10,509 nt of DNA from Pseudomonadota bacterium (GTDB lineage Bacteria; Pseudomonadota; Alphaproteobacteria; Rhizobiales; Rhizobiaceae). Shown piece by piece: positions 1-7,197 of the stretch. The first letter of the stretch is position 1; the number at the start of each line of letters is the position of its first letter. The stretch lies in contig JAEYTV010000496.1 in NCBI GenBank assembly GCA_023433855.1, positions 1 to 10,509 of the forward strand, given 5' to 3'. A model generated the notes under the pieces. That model saw only the letters and a program-made list of their open reading frames with translations. It was not told the DNA's origin and searched no databases. A program made the translations under genes and the position numbers.

Positions 1-188
1 GCATCCTAGCATTCACGGAAGCGGGCTCTCGGCGGTCCGGTTGGTGAGGCCACGTCTCGCTTTCTCGCAGTATTTCTCTTCCGGGGCGGCAGGCAGTTGC
101 CCCCGAGGCAGTTCAAGAAAAAGTCAAATTAAAACAACGCGTTATGTGGAGGGCGCAAGAAGGATGTGCGCGACGTCACAGGCAGCGG

Positions 189-202
189 TTGACATAGATC
201 AA
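189..202. promoter_or_regulatory. FNR/FixK-like palindromic box
   Basis: TTGAC-ATAG-ATCAA matches the FNR/FixK-family consensus TTGAT-N4-ATCAA at 9 of 10 conserved bases. It overlaps the -35 hexamer of the possible promoter and its centre is about 29 bases before the ATG at 225. If that promoter is used, a bound regulator would block RNA polymerase rather than activate. A single site can occur by chance, so oxygen control of this operon is only a suggestion. Confidence 0.3.
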
Positions 203-220
203 TCGGCCACGCAATATATT
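189..220 (+). promoter_or_regulatory. Possible sigma-70 promoter of the operon
   Basis: A perfect -35 hexamer TTGACA lies at 189-194. The best-spaced -10 (17 bases) is a poor CAATAT at 212-217; a better hexamer TATATT at 215-220 is 20 bases away, which is long. Either would place the transcription start within a few bases of the ATG at 225, implying a leaderless or nearly leaderless regulator mRNA. The IclR start at 225 also has no Shine-Dalgarno sequence, which fits. It could instead be chance, with the true promoter further upstream. Confidence 0.35.
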
Positions 221-224
221 CACT

Positions 225-983
225 ATGGATACAGAATATTCATGTAGAATACAAGAGGAAAATTCGGGTGTTCGCCCGCTCTCGACCGTCCTCAAGACGA
301 TGGCCGTGCTCGATGTGCTGGCGCAGAGCAGCCGTGGGATGCGATTGCCTGAAATTGCCATGGCTATGGAACTGTCTCGCCCCACTGCCTATCAGCGTCT
401 TTTGACGTTGGTCGAGGCAGGTCTGGTCGAGCAGGACCACGAAATGCGTTACCGCCTTTCCATGCATGCGTGCCGGCTTGCGGCCGCAGCATTGGAGCAA
501 GCCGATCTGGGGACACGGGTCCAGCCAATCCTTGAAATGCTCGTCGCCCGGGTGAAGGAAACTGCATCGCTCGCCGTTCTCGACCGTGGGGTGCCGTGCA
601 TCGTTTCGCGTGTCGAATCCCAGAGCGTTTTAAGGGCGGAACAAAAGATCGGCACCACCATGTCGCTGGAAGGATCAGCGTCAGGGCGAATACTTACAGC
701 GTTCGCGGATCCAGCAACGCTTGAACGGCTCAAGCAGAACGGCGAGCCGCTCGCGGCCGATGCGCTTCTCGATGAGGCCCGTCAGAAGGGTTACGCCGTA
801 TCGAGCGGTTACACCCATAGCGGAGTAGTCGCGATCGCCGCGCCGATTTTCGACATTCACGACAAGTGCCTTTCCACAGTCTCGCTGGTGATGCCGGAAA
901 CGCGCTTCGATCTAGAAACCTTCCGTGAACCGCTTCTCGAAGCGGCTCGCGCCATAACCAAGATGCAGCAGGGAGCGCGTTGA
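225..983 (+). CDS. IclR-family transcriptional regulator
   Basis: This 252-residue protein has the usual IclR layout. The N-terminal winged helix-turn-helix spans about residues 18-78, with the recognition region LPEIAMAMELSRPTAYQRLL at 41-60 followed by the wing. A C-terminal effector-binding domain covers about 95-250. It shows the family signature around 143-160 (GTTMSLEGSASGR) and the segment GVVAIAAPIFD at 200-210, which lines the ligand pocket in relatives. IclR proteins bind as dimers or tetramers near their targets and respond to small organic acids or related metabolites. The gene is first in the operon, so it probably controls itself and the genes behind it. ATG 225 is chosen because the next in-frame ATG (300) would cut into the first DNA-binding helix; no ribosome binding site precedes 225. 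The ligand is unknown. Confidence 0.93.
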   Translation: MDTEYSCRIQEENSGVRPLSTVLKTMAVLDVLAQSSRGMRLPEIAMAMELSRPTAYQRLLTLVEAGLVEQDHEMRYRLSMHACRLAAAALEQADLGTRVQPILEMLVARVKETASLAVLDRGVPCIVSRVESQSVLRAEQKIGTTMSLEGSASGRILTAFADPATLERLKQNGEPLAADALLDEARQKGYAVSSGYTHSGVVAIAAPIFDIHDKCLSTVSLVMPETRFDLETFREPLLEAARAITKMQQGAR

Positions 984-988
984 GGGGC

Positions 989-2698
989 ATGACCGCAACA
1001 TCCACAAAGGCAGCAAAGCCGCTGCCGAGGCCAGGCTACGAGGTGATGAAGACCTCGAGGCTGGCAGCCATTCAGCCGAGCCGGCTCAGCGGGACTCGTG
1101 CTTTCATGAACAAGATGATCCGCGAAAGATGGGACATCAGCATTGTTCAGTTCGATGTGGACAGCAATGCAGATGGCACCGTTGTCTACTCGATCAAGGC
1201 GCCAAATCAGGAATTCTCCTTCATTGGCTTTTCGCGTCCGCCAAGCCGAACCGCGCGAACAGGTCGCATCATTGGCCAAGCCTGGGACATGATGGGTGCA
1301 CTCATCGAAGGTCCCGCCACGGAAGAGGAGATACAGAGCGCGCGCCGGGAGATCCCGAAGCTCTATACAGGCAGGGCGACGTCCAGCGCCCTCATATGGT
1401 GCCGGTCAAACAGATCGATGCGTGTCTTCGATCAGACCATGGCAGCGCTGGCCGAAGGCCGCCAGCCTCAGGTGGAGGACATCGCTCGGGTGTGCTACCT
1501 GATGCGCAATACCGGCCTTGACGGAAACGGGACTTTCGGAACGCGCTCCTTTCCATCGCTTGGCGCAAGCCATGCCCTCGGGGGCGTGCTCGAAGCCCAG
1601 TTGCTGACAGCTTACCTGATGCGCGAGTTTTCCTGCGACTTGGTTGAGCATCTTGCCGCCAAGGCGTCCTCGCGGGCAATCAAGCTAGCGCCAGAACTGC
1701 GCCGCTACATCGGTGTAGGCAACGGATCAGCTCTTGGGCTCATCTTCTTCGTGCACAAGCACCCACGGTTGATAGACAGGCTCCTTTCGGCACGAGAACA
1801 GGCCATCGCGCTTGCGCGGGCGCTCATATTAGACAAAGCGGATCGTCGTATCGAACAGCTTGCAGACCTTCTTCGGCGAGCGATCCTATTTCGCCAGCAG
1901 GACAGGATGGTCTACGAGACGTTCGCATCCAGTGCTCAGGTTGCCGACGATCTTGAGATGATCTTGGGGCAGCTACACCAGTTCCAGGCCAGCGGTGTTG
2001 TCTTTGGGGGCGAAACGGTTCAGCCGTTGGACGTGTTGGCGGACCACCTCGATGGCAAAGTCGTTCCTGAGGCATATGAGACGCTCATGTCGCTTTATCT
2101 GGAACTTGTACCGGATGAGGCCGATGCCTTGTTGCAGGCAGTCGAGGCGCCCGATGAGTTGGTCGTCTCTCCTGCCGATAGAATTGAAGATCTGGCCGCG
2201 CTGGTACGCCAGGATTACCAGTGGGCCCTTGACGTGGATATGTCGGGTCCGGACGCCTACAAATACGTGTGGTACAAGTCCGAGACGGCAGAGGAGCCCC
2301 GACGAGGTGCTCGTGAAGAAGTACCGGATGCCTTGGACCTTGGTCTGGATGTGTGCGGTAACATCCAGGCCCTGCTCGCTGATCTCAATGCCGAAGACCG
2401 CACGCTTTCTGTCGCTCGCTTTCTCTTGAAACACCCGCAGCACCGCTACATGGTGTCACGTGTTCAGAGCCTCAAAGGGCACGAATATCACACGCCGCGC
2501 GCCAATATTAACTCCGAAGCGTTCGTTCCAATCGACCTTGTGAGGCTGATGAATGTCGGCATCCACGGCATCGACAAGAGCCGGGATTTCCTGAGCCGCA
2601 ACCTGCGCGGTGTCCTTTATCACGGCGCCCCGACGCCTGATGATCTGCGTGCCGGTTACACTGGCACTTGGTACTACCCGGCGGAGCCAGTTCTATGA
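989..2698 (+). CDS. Unassigned 569-aa protein, operon gene 2
   Basis: I do not recognise this family. From ATG 989 it is 569 residues with no signal peptide and no transmembrane segment, so a cytoplasmic protein is expected. The N-terminal part (about 15-125) looks mixed alpha/beta, with a stretch rich in aromatic residues around 48-82. The middle contains glycine-rich, conserved-looking motifs NTGLDGNGTFG (174-184) and YIGVGNGSALGL (240-251). Long helices follow through about 265-405, and a C-terminal part has histidines and tyrosines that could be functional (HEYH at 498-501, YHGAP near 544-548). The start is uncertain: TTG 980 would give 572 residues and a 4-base overlap with the IclR stop, and AGGGAG at 970-975 could serve either start. 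The 3' end overlaps the next gene by ATGA, suggesting translational coupling and a shared function with the 239-aa protein and the M19 homologue. A catalytic role is a guess. Confidence 0.85.
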   Translation: MTATSTKAAKPLPRPGYEVMKTSRLAAIQPSRLSGTRAFMNKMIRERWDISIVQFDVDSNADGTVVYSIKAPNQEFSFIGFSRPPSRTARTGRIIGQAWDMMGALIEGPATEEEIQSARREIPKLYTGRATSSALIWCRSNRSMRVFDQTMAALAEGRQPQVEDIARVCYLMRNTGLDGNGTFGTRSFPSLGASHALGGVLEAQLLTAYLMREFSCDLVEHLAAKASSRAIKLAPELRRYIGVGNGSALGLIFFVHKHPRLIDRLLSAREQAIALARALILDKADRRIEQLADLLRRAILFRQQDRMVYETFASSAQVADDLEMILGQLHQFQASGVVFGGETVQPLDVLADHLDGKVVPEAYETLMSLYLELVPDEADALLQAVEAPDELVVSPADRIEDLAALVRQDYQWALDVDMSGPDAYKYVWYKSETAEEPRRGAREEVPDALDLGLDVCGNIQALLADLNAEDRTLSVARFLLKHPQHRYMVSRVQSLKGHEYHTPRANINSEAFVPIDLVRLMNVGIHGIDKSRDFLSRNLRGVLYHGAPTPDDLRAGYTGTWYYPAEPVL

Positions 2699-3414
2699 AT
2701 GTCTTGTCCAGCACCACGATGAGGGTGATGCCTCGCGAGATGCGCCTGATGTCCGAGCGCATCTTCTCCCTTTGCAGTCTTCCCAAGGGGTTTTTCCTCG
2801 CGATCTGCGACTTCCCGATGTATTCGCAAAAGCGTGGCCTCGGCGGCTTCGACATGCTCGAAAGGCGCTTCGGCGACTTCAAGTCAGCCGATCCCGTGCG
2901 TATCAGCGTAGTCAGCGAGACCGGCAATTTGATCGCGTTGGATGTCCAAGGGGAGCACGCGTGGTTCGCGCTGCCCAGTGCTATCGATCTTCTTGGGGAG
3001 ATCGTCTCACGCCATGGCTCCGCAGAACTGACAGTCCAGAATGCGGCAGACGCTGACGAACTGGAACTCGCGGCCGATTTCGGCGGAAGATCGGGGCTTG
3101 CGATCACAGTCCTGGGCAACGTGCTGAGAGCGAGACCTGCTCCCGTTAAAGGCGACGTTCAAGAAGACGATCCGTTGCTATGGGCTCTCCTCAACGAAGG
3201 TGTCGAGATCGAAGCTGATCTCTGGTGGCGCATCTATCATCTGGCGAAGCAAGCGCTTGCTACGGACAGCGTCGTTTCACGACGACATGCTGGGCCAATG
3301 ATTGTCAACGAAGACGGGACCGTTATCGGTCGCAAAGACAACGACGACGAGACAGATGTCTCCTTCCTGGCTTCGAACCTCTCTGAACGGATCAAGGAAG
3401 GAGCCGCATCATGA
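2695..3414 (+). CDS. Unassigned 239-aa protein, operon gene 3
   Basis: This soluble protein of 239 residues has no signal peptide or membrane segment. ATG 2695 is chosen over the upstream TTG 2668 because it overlaps the previous stop as ATGA and is preceded by GGCGGAG at 2680-2686, nine bases away. The N-terminal half has alternating hydrophobic strands (residues about 68-95) ending in WFALPSAIDLLGEIV (90-104). The C-terminal third has a helical tryptophan-rich stretch DLWWRIYHLAKQAL (175-188), then SRRHAG (195-200) and a very acidic tail with DND (215-217). From memory this tail loosely resembles the end of the uncharacterised DUF3726 family (a helix with Trp, an SR..AG step, then a DND motif); I hold that weakly. 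It also overlaps the next gene by ATGA, so it is probably made in step with the M19 homologue, perhaps as a partner. Confidence 0.85.
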   Translation: MNVLSSTTMRVMPREMRLMSERIFSLCSLPKGFFLAICDFPMYSQKRGLGGFDMLERRFGDFKSADPVRISVVSETGNLIALDVQGEHAWFALPSAIDLLGEIVSRHGSAELTVQNAADADELELAADFGGRSGLAITVLGNVLRARPAPVKGDVQEDDPLLWALLNEGVEIEADLWWRIYHLAKQALATDSVVSRRHAGPMIVNEDGTVIGRKDNDDETDVSFLASNLSERIKEGAAS

Positions 3415-4382
3415 TCATCGACGGGTTGCAATGCGGTCACTTCGATCGCGCCGCTTTCGAAGCTCTCCTGGCAGGGGATGTGGGCGGCGTCGTCAATACC
3501 TGCGGTTTCTGGGAGGGTGCCGTTGAATCCATGGATTCAATAGGTCGTTGGCGCGACCTCGTTCGAGACAACGCCGACATCGCTGAGATCGCTCTTACGG
3601 CTCGTGATATCACCCGCATATCGCAATCGGGCAAGCTCGCGATCATCATGGGTTTCCAGAACGCCAACCTTTTTGAAGGTCGCATCCGCTTCGTGGAGAT
3701 GTTCGCCGAACTCGGCGTACGCGTCGTGCAACTGACGTACAACAATCAGAACGAGCTCGGCGGCTCCTGCTACGAAGCGGAGGATTCCGGTCTGGCCCGC
3801 TTCGGTAAGGAAGTGGTCCGCGAGATGAATTCGGCCGGAATCCTTGTCGATTGCAGCCATGTCGGCGACCGAACCACCTTGGACGCAATCAAAGTGTCCG
3901 AAAAACCGATCGCTGTGACGCATGCCAACGCGCAGTCGCTTTTCATGCACAAGCGTAACAAGTCGGATGATGTCATTCGTGCATTGAAAGACACGGGCGG
4001 CGTCATCGGCTGTGCAGCTTATCGGAACATCACCGGGGACGAGTACTGCGCCTCCATCGAGGCGTGGTGCACGATGGTCGCTCGCACCGTGGATATCGCC
4101 GGCATCGACTCGGTCGCAATCGGCACCGACAAGAGCCACAACTTCACCGCGCCCGACTACGCGTGGATGCGCAAGGGCCGCTGGACTCGGGGTGAGGACT
4201 ACGGCGCGAGTGCTGCCGGCAAACCGCTCAAGGCTGCGCCGCCGGAGTGGTTCACGAAGATAGAGGACATCCGCGTCATTCCGGACGGGCTACGTGCCGT
4301 CGGCTTCTCTGAAGCCGAGGTGGCGCAGATCACCCACGGCAACTGGCTAAGGCTTTACGAAGCCACATTCAGAAAATCATAA
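3411..4382 (+). CDS. Peptidase M19 (renal dipeptidase-like) homologue with altered metal site
   Basis: This 323-residue protein has the M19 amidohydrolase barrel. Canonical members hydrolyse dipeptides, including D-residue or dehydro ones, with two zinc ions. Here the second-metal histidines are kept (VDCSH, H150; VTHAN, H171), as are the substrate arginine in KRNKSDD (R182), the catalytic aspartate in IGTDKSH (D240) and the C-terminal GNWLRLYE (310-317). The first-metal HxD motif is replaced: the N-terminus reads MIIDGLQCG, with Leu6 and Cys8 where His and Asp belong. The bridging glutamate of the usual EGGH is Gln83 in GFQNAN. There is no signal peptide or lipobox, so despite the family name 'membrane dipeptidase' it should be cytoplasmic. 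Start ATG 3411 overlaps the previous stop and follows AAGGAG at 3398-3403. Its position between two unknown genes and an importer suggests it acts on the imported compound; substrate and even hydrolytic activity are open. Confidence 0.9.
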   Translation: MIIDGLQCGHFDRAAFEALLAGDVGGVVNTCGFWEGAVESMDSIGRWRDLVRDNADIAEIALTARDITRISQSGKLAIIMGFQNANLFEGRIRFVEMFAELGVRVVQLTYNNQNELGGSCYEAEDSGLARFGKEVVREMNSAGILVDCSHVGDRTTLDAIKVSEKPIAVTHANAQSLFMHKRNKSDDVIRALKDTGGVIGCAAYRNITGDEYCASIEAWCTMVARTVDIAGIDSVAIGTDKSHNFTAPDYAWMRKGRWTRGEDYGASAAGKPLKAAPPEWFTKIEDIRVIPDGLRAVGFSEAEVAQITHGNWLRLYEATFRKS

Positions 4383-4398
4383 GAGAGGAGAACAGAAT

Positions 4399-5430
4399 AT
4401 GACAACAATCATGACGCCAAACCGTCGCCGGTTCCTGCAGACGGCCGGAGCGGCGATCACAGCTTCGCTTGCCGCCCCGTATGTCGTGCGAGCACAGGAC
4501 AAGGTTCTTTATGTCAATACCTGGGGTGGGCCCTGGGAAACGGCCGCCAAGACACATCTGATCGAGCCATTCACGACGGAGACCGGCATCCAGGTCAAGA
4601 CCGTGTCGCCCGTCTCCTTTGCCAAGCTTGCCCAACAGGTCAAAACCGGCACCTACGAGTTCGACGTCACTACGCTTGGCGCCGGTGAACTTGTACGTGC
4701 CAATCAGGCTGGGATCATTGAAGAACTGCAGGCTCCCTACGAGGGCGGCCTGTTCGAGAATGGTGCTGCTTCCCATGCATTCGCCACGGTTATCGCTTGG
4801 CGTACCGACAAATATAAGGAGGCGCCGAAGACCTGGGCCGATTTCTGGGACGTAGAGAAGTTCCCCGGCGGCCGCTCTCTCCAGCGCTACCCCTCACGCG
4901 TGATCCCGCTCGCTCTGCTGGCCGACGGCGTGGCCCCGAAGGATCTTTATCCGCTAGACGTCGATCGTGCGTTCAAGTCACTGGACAAGATCAAGCCGCA
5001 TGTGCGGGTGTGGTGGACAGCCGGTGCTCAATCGACGCAGATCCTGCGTGATGGAGAGGTGGACATGATCGGTATCTGGCATGGCCGCTACTTCGAGGCT
5101 GAAAAGGCAGGTGCGCCGGTTGCGATGACCTGGAACCAGGGCGAAATCGAGCGCGCCTACTGGGTGGTCGCCAAGAATACCCCAAACCTCGACAATGCCA
5201 GGAAGTTTGTAGAGTTCGCAACGAGCGCTGAGCCGCTTGCAGGCTTCTCCAAGGCTGCAGACTACGGCCCGTTGAATCCGGCGTCGAATGAGTTCGTCAG
5301 CCCCGAGGATGCCAAGCGCATGCCGACTTCGCCTGATAACTACAAGCTGACCTTCGAACAGGACATGGCGAACTTCGGAATCGATCCGGCAGAACTTGCA
5401 GAGCGGTTCGAGGAGTGGGCAGCGAGCTAA
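4399..5430 (+). CDS. ABC transporter periplasmic substrate-binding protein, spermidine/putrescine type (Tat-exported)
   Basis: This is a 343-residue PotD/PotF-like binding protein, the periplasmic receptor of the importer encoded next. It starts with a twin-arginine signal: NRRRFLQTAG at 8-17, a hydrophobic stretch, and a likely cleavage after VRA at residue 32. The mature part begins KVLYVNTWGGPWETAA (35-50), typical of this family, and continues with FWDVEKFPGGRSLQRYPS (149-166), a hallmark of polyamine-type binding proteins. Tryptophans that often cage cationic amines are present (W205, W206, W227), but ligand identity cannot be deduced; family members bind polyamines, amino acid derivatives and opines. 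ATG 4399 follows a strong GAGAGGAG at 4383-4390. The gene sits 16 bases after the M19 homologue and is followed by an intercistronic hairpin expected to favour excess of this protein over the membrane components. Confidence 0.94.
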   Translation: MTTIMTPNRRRFLQTAGAAITASLAAPYVVRAQDKVLYVNTWGGPWETAAKTHLIEPFTTETGIQVKTVSPVSFAKLAQQVKTGTYEFDVTTLGAGELVRANQAGIIEELQAPYEGGLFENGAASHAFATVIAWRTDKYKEAPKTWADFWDVEKFPGGRSLQRYPSRVIPLALLADGVAPKDLYPLDVDRAFKSLDKIKPHVRVWWTAGAQSTQILRDGEVDMIGIWHGRYFEAEKAGAPVAMTWNQGEIERAYWVVAKNTPNLDNARKFVEFATSAEPLAGFSKAADYGPLNPASNEFVSPEDAKRMPTSPDNYKLTFEQDMANFGIDPAELAERFEEWAAS

Positions 5431-5461
5431 AACTCGCTCAACCAATCCATCTCAACCAAAA

Positions 5462-5484
5462 CGGCATCGCCCCCGGCGATGCCG
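5462..5484 (+). promoter_or_regulatory. Intercistronic hairpin between binding-protein and permease genes
   Basis: A perfect 10-bp GC-rich inverted repeat, CGGCATCGCC at 5462-5471 and GGCGATGCCG at 5475-5484, closes a CCC loop. It lies 31 bases after the binding-protein stop and 33 bases before the permease start. No T-run follows on the + strand, so it is probably not a full intrinsic terminator. In maltose, histidine and similar importer operons such hairpins protect the upstream mRNA from 3' exonucleases and thereby raise binding-protein yield. That is the likely role here, by analogy. Read on the - strand it is followed by TTTTGG, but no - strand gene needs a terminator there. Confidence 0.7.
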
Positions 5485-5517
5485 CTTCGACCTAGCGAGC
5501 CATAAGAAGGGAAGCCA

Positions 5518-6366
5518 ATGGGCTCAAGCCTCTCAAGATTGACGGAAAAGACCAATGTCTGGCCGTGGCTTCTACTGGCGCCGCTCGGCATATACATGCT
5601 GATCTTCTTCGTCGTTCCGCTCGTCGATGTGGCGATCATGAGCGTTACTGATCCTCGTCTTTCTCTTGTGAACTACGAGAGGGTTCTGACAGGCGCGCTT
5701 TACCAGCGCGTGTTTCTCAACACCTTCCTTACCGCCGCTTTCGTGACAGTTTGCTGCCTGGCGGTCGGTTACCCGCTCGCCTACCTCATGGCGCATTCCA
5801 AGCCGCGCACGGCTATGTTCATCCTTTTGCTCGTGACCATGAGCTTCTGGACCAGCTTTCTGGTGCGAACCTACTCTTGGATGGTCCTGCTCGGTAACAA
5901 TGGCCCTTTGATCGCTCTTCTGCAGATGATCGGAATAGATGACACGCCTCAGCTACTCTTCACGCGCTTCTCTTCGACGCTCGCGATGGTGCACATCCTC
6001 GCGCCCTACATGATCATGAATATCTTCTCGGTCATGAAAAAGATCGATCCGGCTTTGATCCGGTCAGCAGAGAGTCTCGGTGCCCGCGGCTGGTCGCTCT
6101 TCAGGCACGTTTATTTGCCCCTGACCGCCCCAGGCATTGCCAATGGTTCCGTTCTGGTCTTCGTCATCTGCCTCGGCTTCTATGTGACGCCAGTTCTGCT
6201 TGGTAGCCCGCGCGAGCAGATGATCGCAGGTCTCATCGGTCACCAGATCGACGAGTTCCTGGCCTTCGGGATGGGCTCGGCGATGGCCATGGTCCTCCTG
6301 TTCATCACCTTCGTGATCCTCACCATCTATCACCGCCGCTTCGGCCTCGACAAACTCTGGGGGTGA
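5518..6366 (+). CDS. ABC transporter permease, PotB type
   Basis: This 282-residue inner-membrane protein is the first of two permeases of the polyamine-type importer. A hydrophobic N-terminal helix (about 15-41) is followed by five more strongly hydrophobic segments near 67-91, 98-125, 152-172, 208-228 and 252-271, giving the expected six. The cytoplasmic EAA loop, which docks on the ATPase, reads RSAESLGARGWSLFRHVYLP at 182-201 and is intact with its conserved glycine (G188). Start ATG 5518 is preceded by AAGAAGGGAAG at 5504-5513. The gene is separated from the binding-protein gene by 87 bases with a hairpin and from the second permease by 6 bases. Confidence 0.95.
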   Translation: MGSSLSRLTEKTNVWPWLLLAPLGIYMLIFFVVPLVDVAIMSVTDPRLSLVNYERVLTGALYQRVFLNTFLTAAFVTVCCLAVGYPLAYLMAHSKPRTAMFILLLVTMSFWTSFLVRTYSWMVLLGNNGPLIALLQMIGIDDTPQLLFTRFSSTLAMVHILAPYMIMNIFSVMKKIDPALIRSAESLGARGWSLFRHVYLPLTAPGIANGSVLVFVICLGFYVTPVLLGSPREQMIAGLIGHQIDEFLAFGMGSAMAMVLLFITFVILTIYHRRFGLDKLWG

Positions 6367-6372
6367 TGACTC

Positions 6373-7179
6373 ATGAACACGTTCATGCGCTGGGCCGGCA
6401 TCCTGGTCACTATCTTCATTGCAGCACCACTGGTGATCGTTGTACCCATGTCGTTCTCGAGTGCAAGTTCGCTGCAGTTCCCGCCACCGGGCTATTGGCT
6501 TGGCTACTACCGCGCTTACTTCACCGATCTCGACTGGTTGATTCCGACATGGAATAGCATCGTTATCGCCTCGGCGACGACCTTGCTGACAATGCTGCTT
6601 GTGGTGCCCGCCACGTTTGCCCTTGTGCGCCACAAGTTCCGCGGAAAAAGCGTCGCCGACCTGATGATGCTGATGCCGTTAGCCGTGCCTCACATCGTCA
6701 TGGCTGTTGGATACTACTCGTACCTGGGTGATCTCGGGCTGGTCCACAGTCACATGGGAGTCATTCTGGCTCACACATGCCTTTCGGTTCCTATCGCGTT
6801 CCTGGTGCTTTCCGCCAACCTGAAAGGCTTCGACAGAAATCTTGAACGAGCGGCGTTGAGCCTCGGGGCCAGTCCCACCAAGACGTTCATTCACGTTACC
6901 TTGCCGATCCTGCGACCGGGCCTGATCATCAGCGCGCTATTCGCCTTTGTTCAGTCGTTCGACGAGACGGTTGTCGCAATCTTCATCTCCGGGCGGAACG
7001 CCGAAACCCTGCCGAGAAAGATGTTCGATAGCATCCGGCAGGAGGCTGATCCCGTAATTGCGGTTATCTCGACGTTGCTGTTCTTCCTCGTGCTGGTTGG
7101 CATTGCAGCTCCCTACTTTATCAGCGCCCTTCGCAGCCGCGCCCCCAAGCCAAGCCGTTCACCTGCCGGCGCACACTGA
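6373..7179 (+). CDS. ABC transporter permease, PotC type
   Basis: This 268-residue protein is the second integral-membrane subunit. Hydrophobic segments lie near residues 8-28, 62-86, 96-116, 127-148, 184-206 and 228-252. The EAA loop ERAALSLGASPTKTFIHVTL (158-177) followed by PILRPG is complete. The sequence PPPGYWLGYYRAYF after the first helix is typical of PotC-like permeases. It pairs with the preceding permease to form the channel. ATG 6373 follows GGGGGTGA at 6359-6366, part of which overlaps the previous stop codon; the gap is 6 bases, so the two permeases are probably translationally linked. The C-terminal tail is short, basic and proline-rich (SRAPKPSRSPAGAH). Confidence 0.95.
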   Translation: MNTFMRWAGILVTIFIAAPLVIVVPMSFSSASSLQFPPPGYWLGYYRAYFTDLDWLIPTWNSIVIASATTLLTMLLVVPATFALVRHKFRGKSVADLMMLMPLAVPHIVMAVGYYSYLGDLGLVHSHMGVILAHTCLSVPIAFLVLSANLKGFDRNLERAALSLGASPTKTFIHVTLPILRPGLIISALFAFVQSFDETVVAIFISGRNAETLPRKMFDSIRQEADPVIAVISTLLFFLVLVGIAAPYFISALRSRAPKPSRSPAGAH

Positions 7180-7197
7180 GTTTCCAAGGACCTTCCG

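Larger units (their letters stand above)
1..224. other. Non-coding leader upstream of the operon
   Basis: No convincing gene is seen here; the only reading frame spanning it has rhizobial-atypical composition, no ribosome binding site and runs into the IclR gene in another frame. It holds an 8-base direct repeat AGGCAGTT at 91-98 and 106-113 (15 bases apart), a short inverted repeat TGTG-N8-CACA at 165-180, and the promoter-like and FNR-like elements at 189-220. These are candidate operator sequences for the IclR protein encoded just downstream, but no consensus can be proven from one copy. What lies upstream of position 1 is unknown, so this may be the 3' part of a longer intergenic region. 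Confidence 0.6.

Noticed and set aside
41..247. Small open frame across the leader (68 codons, + strand)
   Set aside because: It uses a TTG start without a ribosome binding site, shows no recognisable protein pattern and overlaps the IclR start in another frame.
980..988. TTG 980 as start of the 569-aa protein
   Set aside because: It is possible (AGGGAG is close upstream and it would overlap the IclR stop), but the in-frame ATG 989 is a stronger start codon; the two differ by only three residues, so it is kept as an alternative.
2508..4139. Long - strand frames (203 and 200 codons) opposite the 239-aa gene and the M19 gene
   Set aside because: They lack ribosome binding sites and family motifs and mirror genes with clear starts and couplings on the + strand.
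6064..6633. 189-codon open frame on the - strand across both permease genes
   Set aside because: Its product is a low-complexity His/Glu/Asp-rich string, the typical antisense shadow of hydrophobic membrane-protein codons; both permeases are intact on the + strand.
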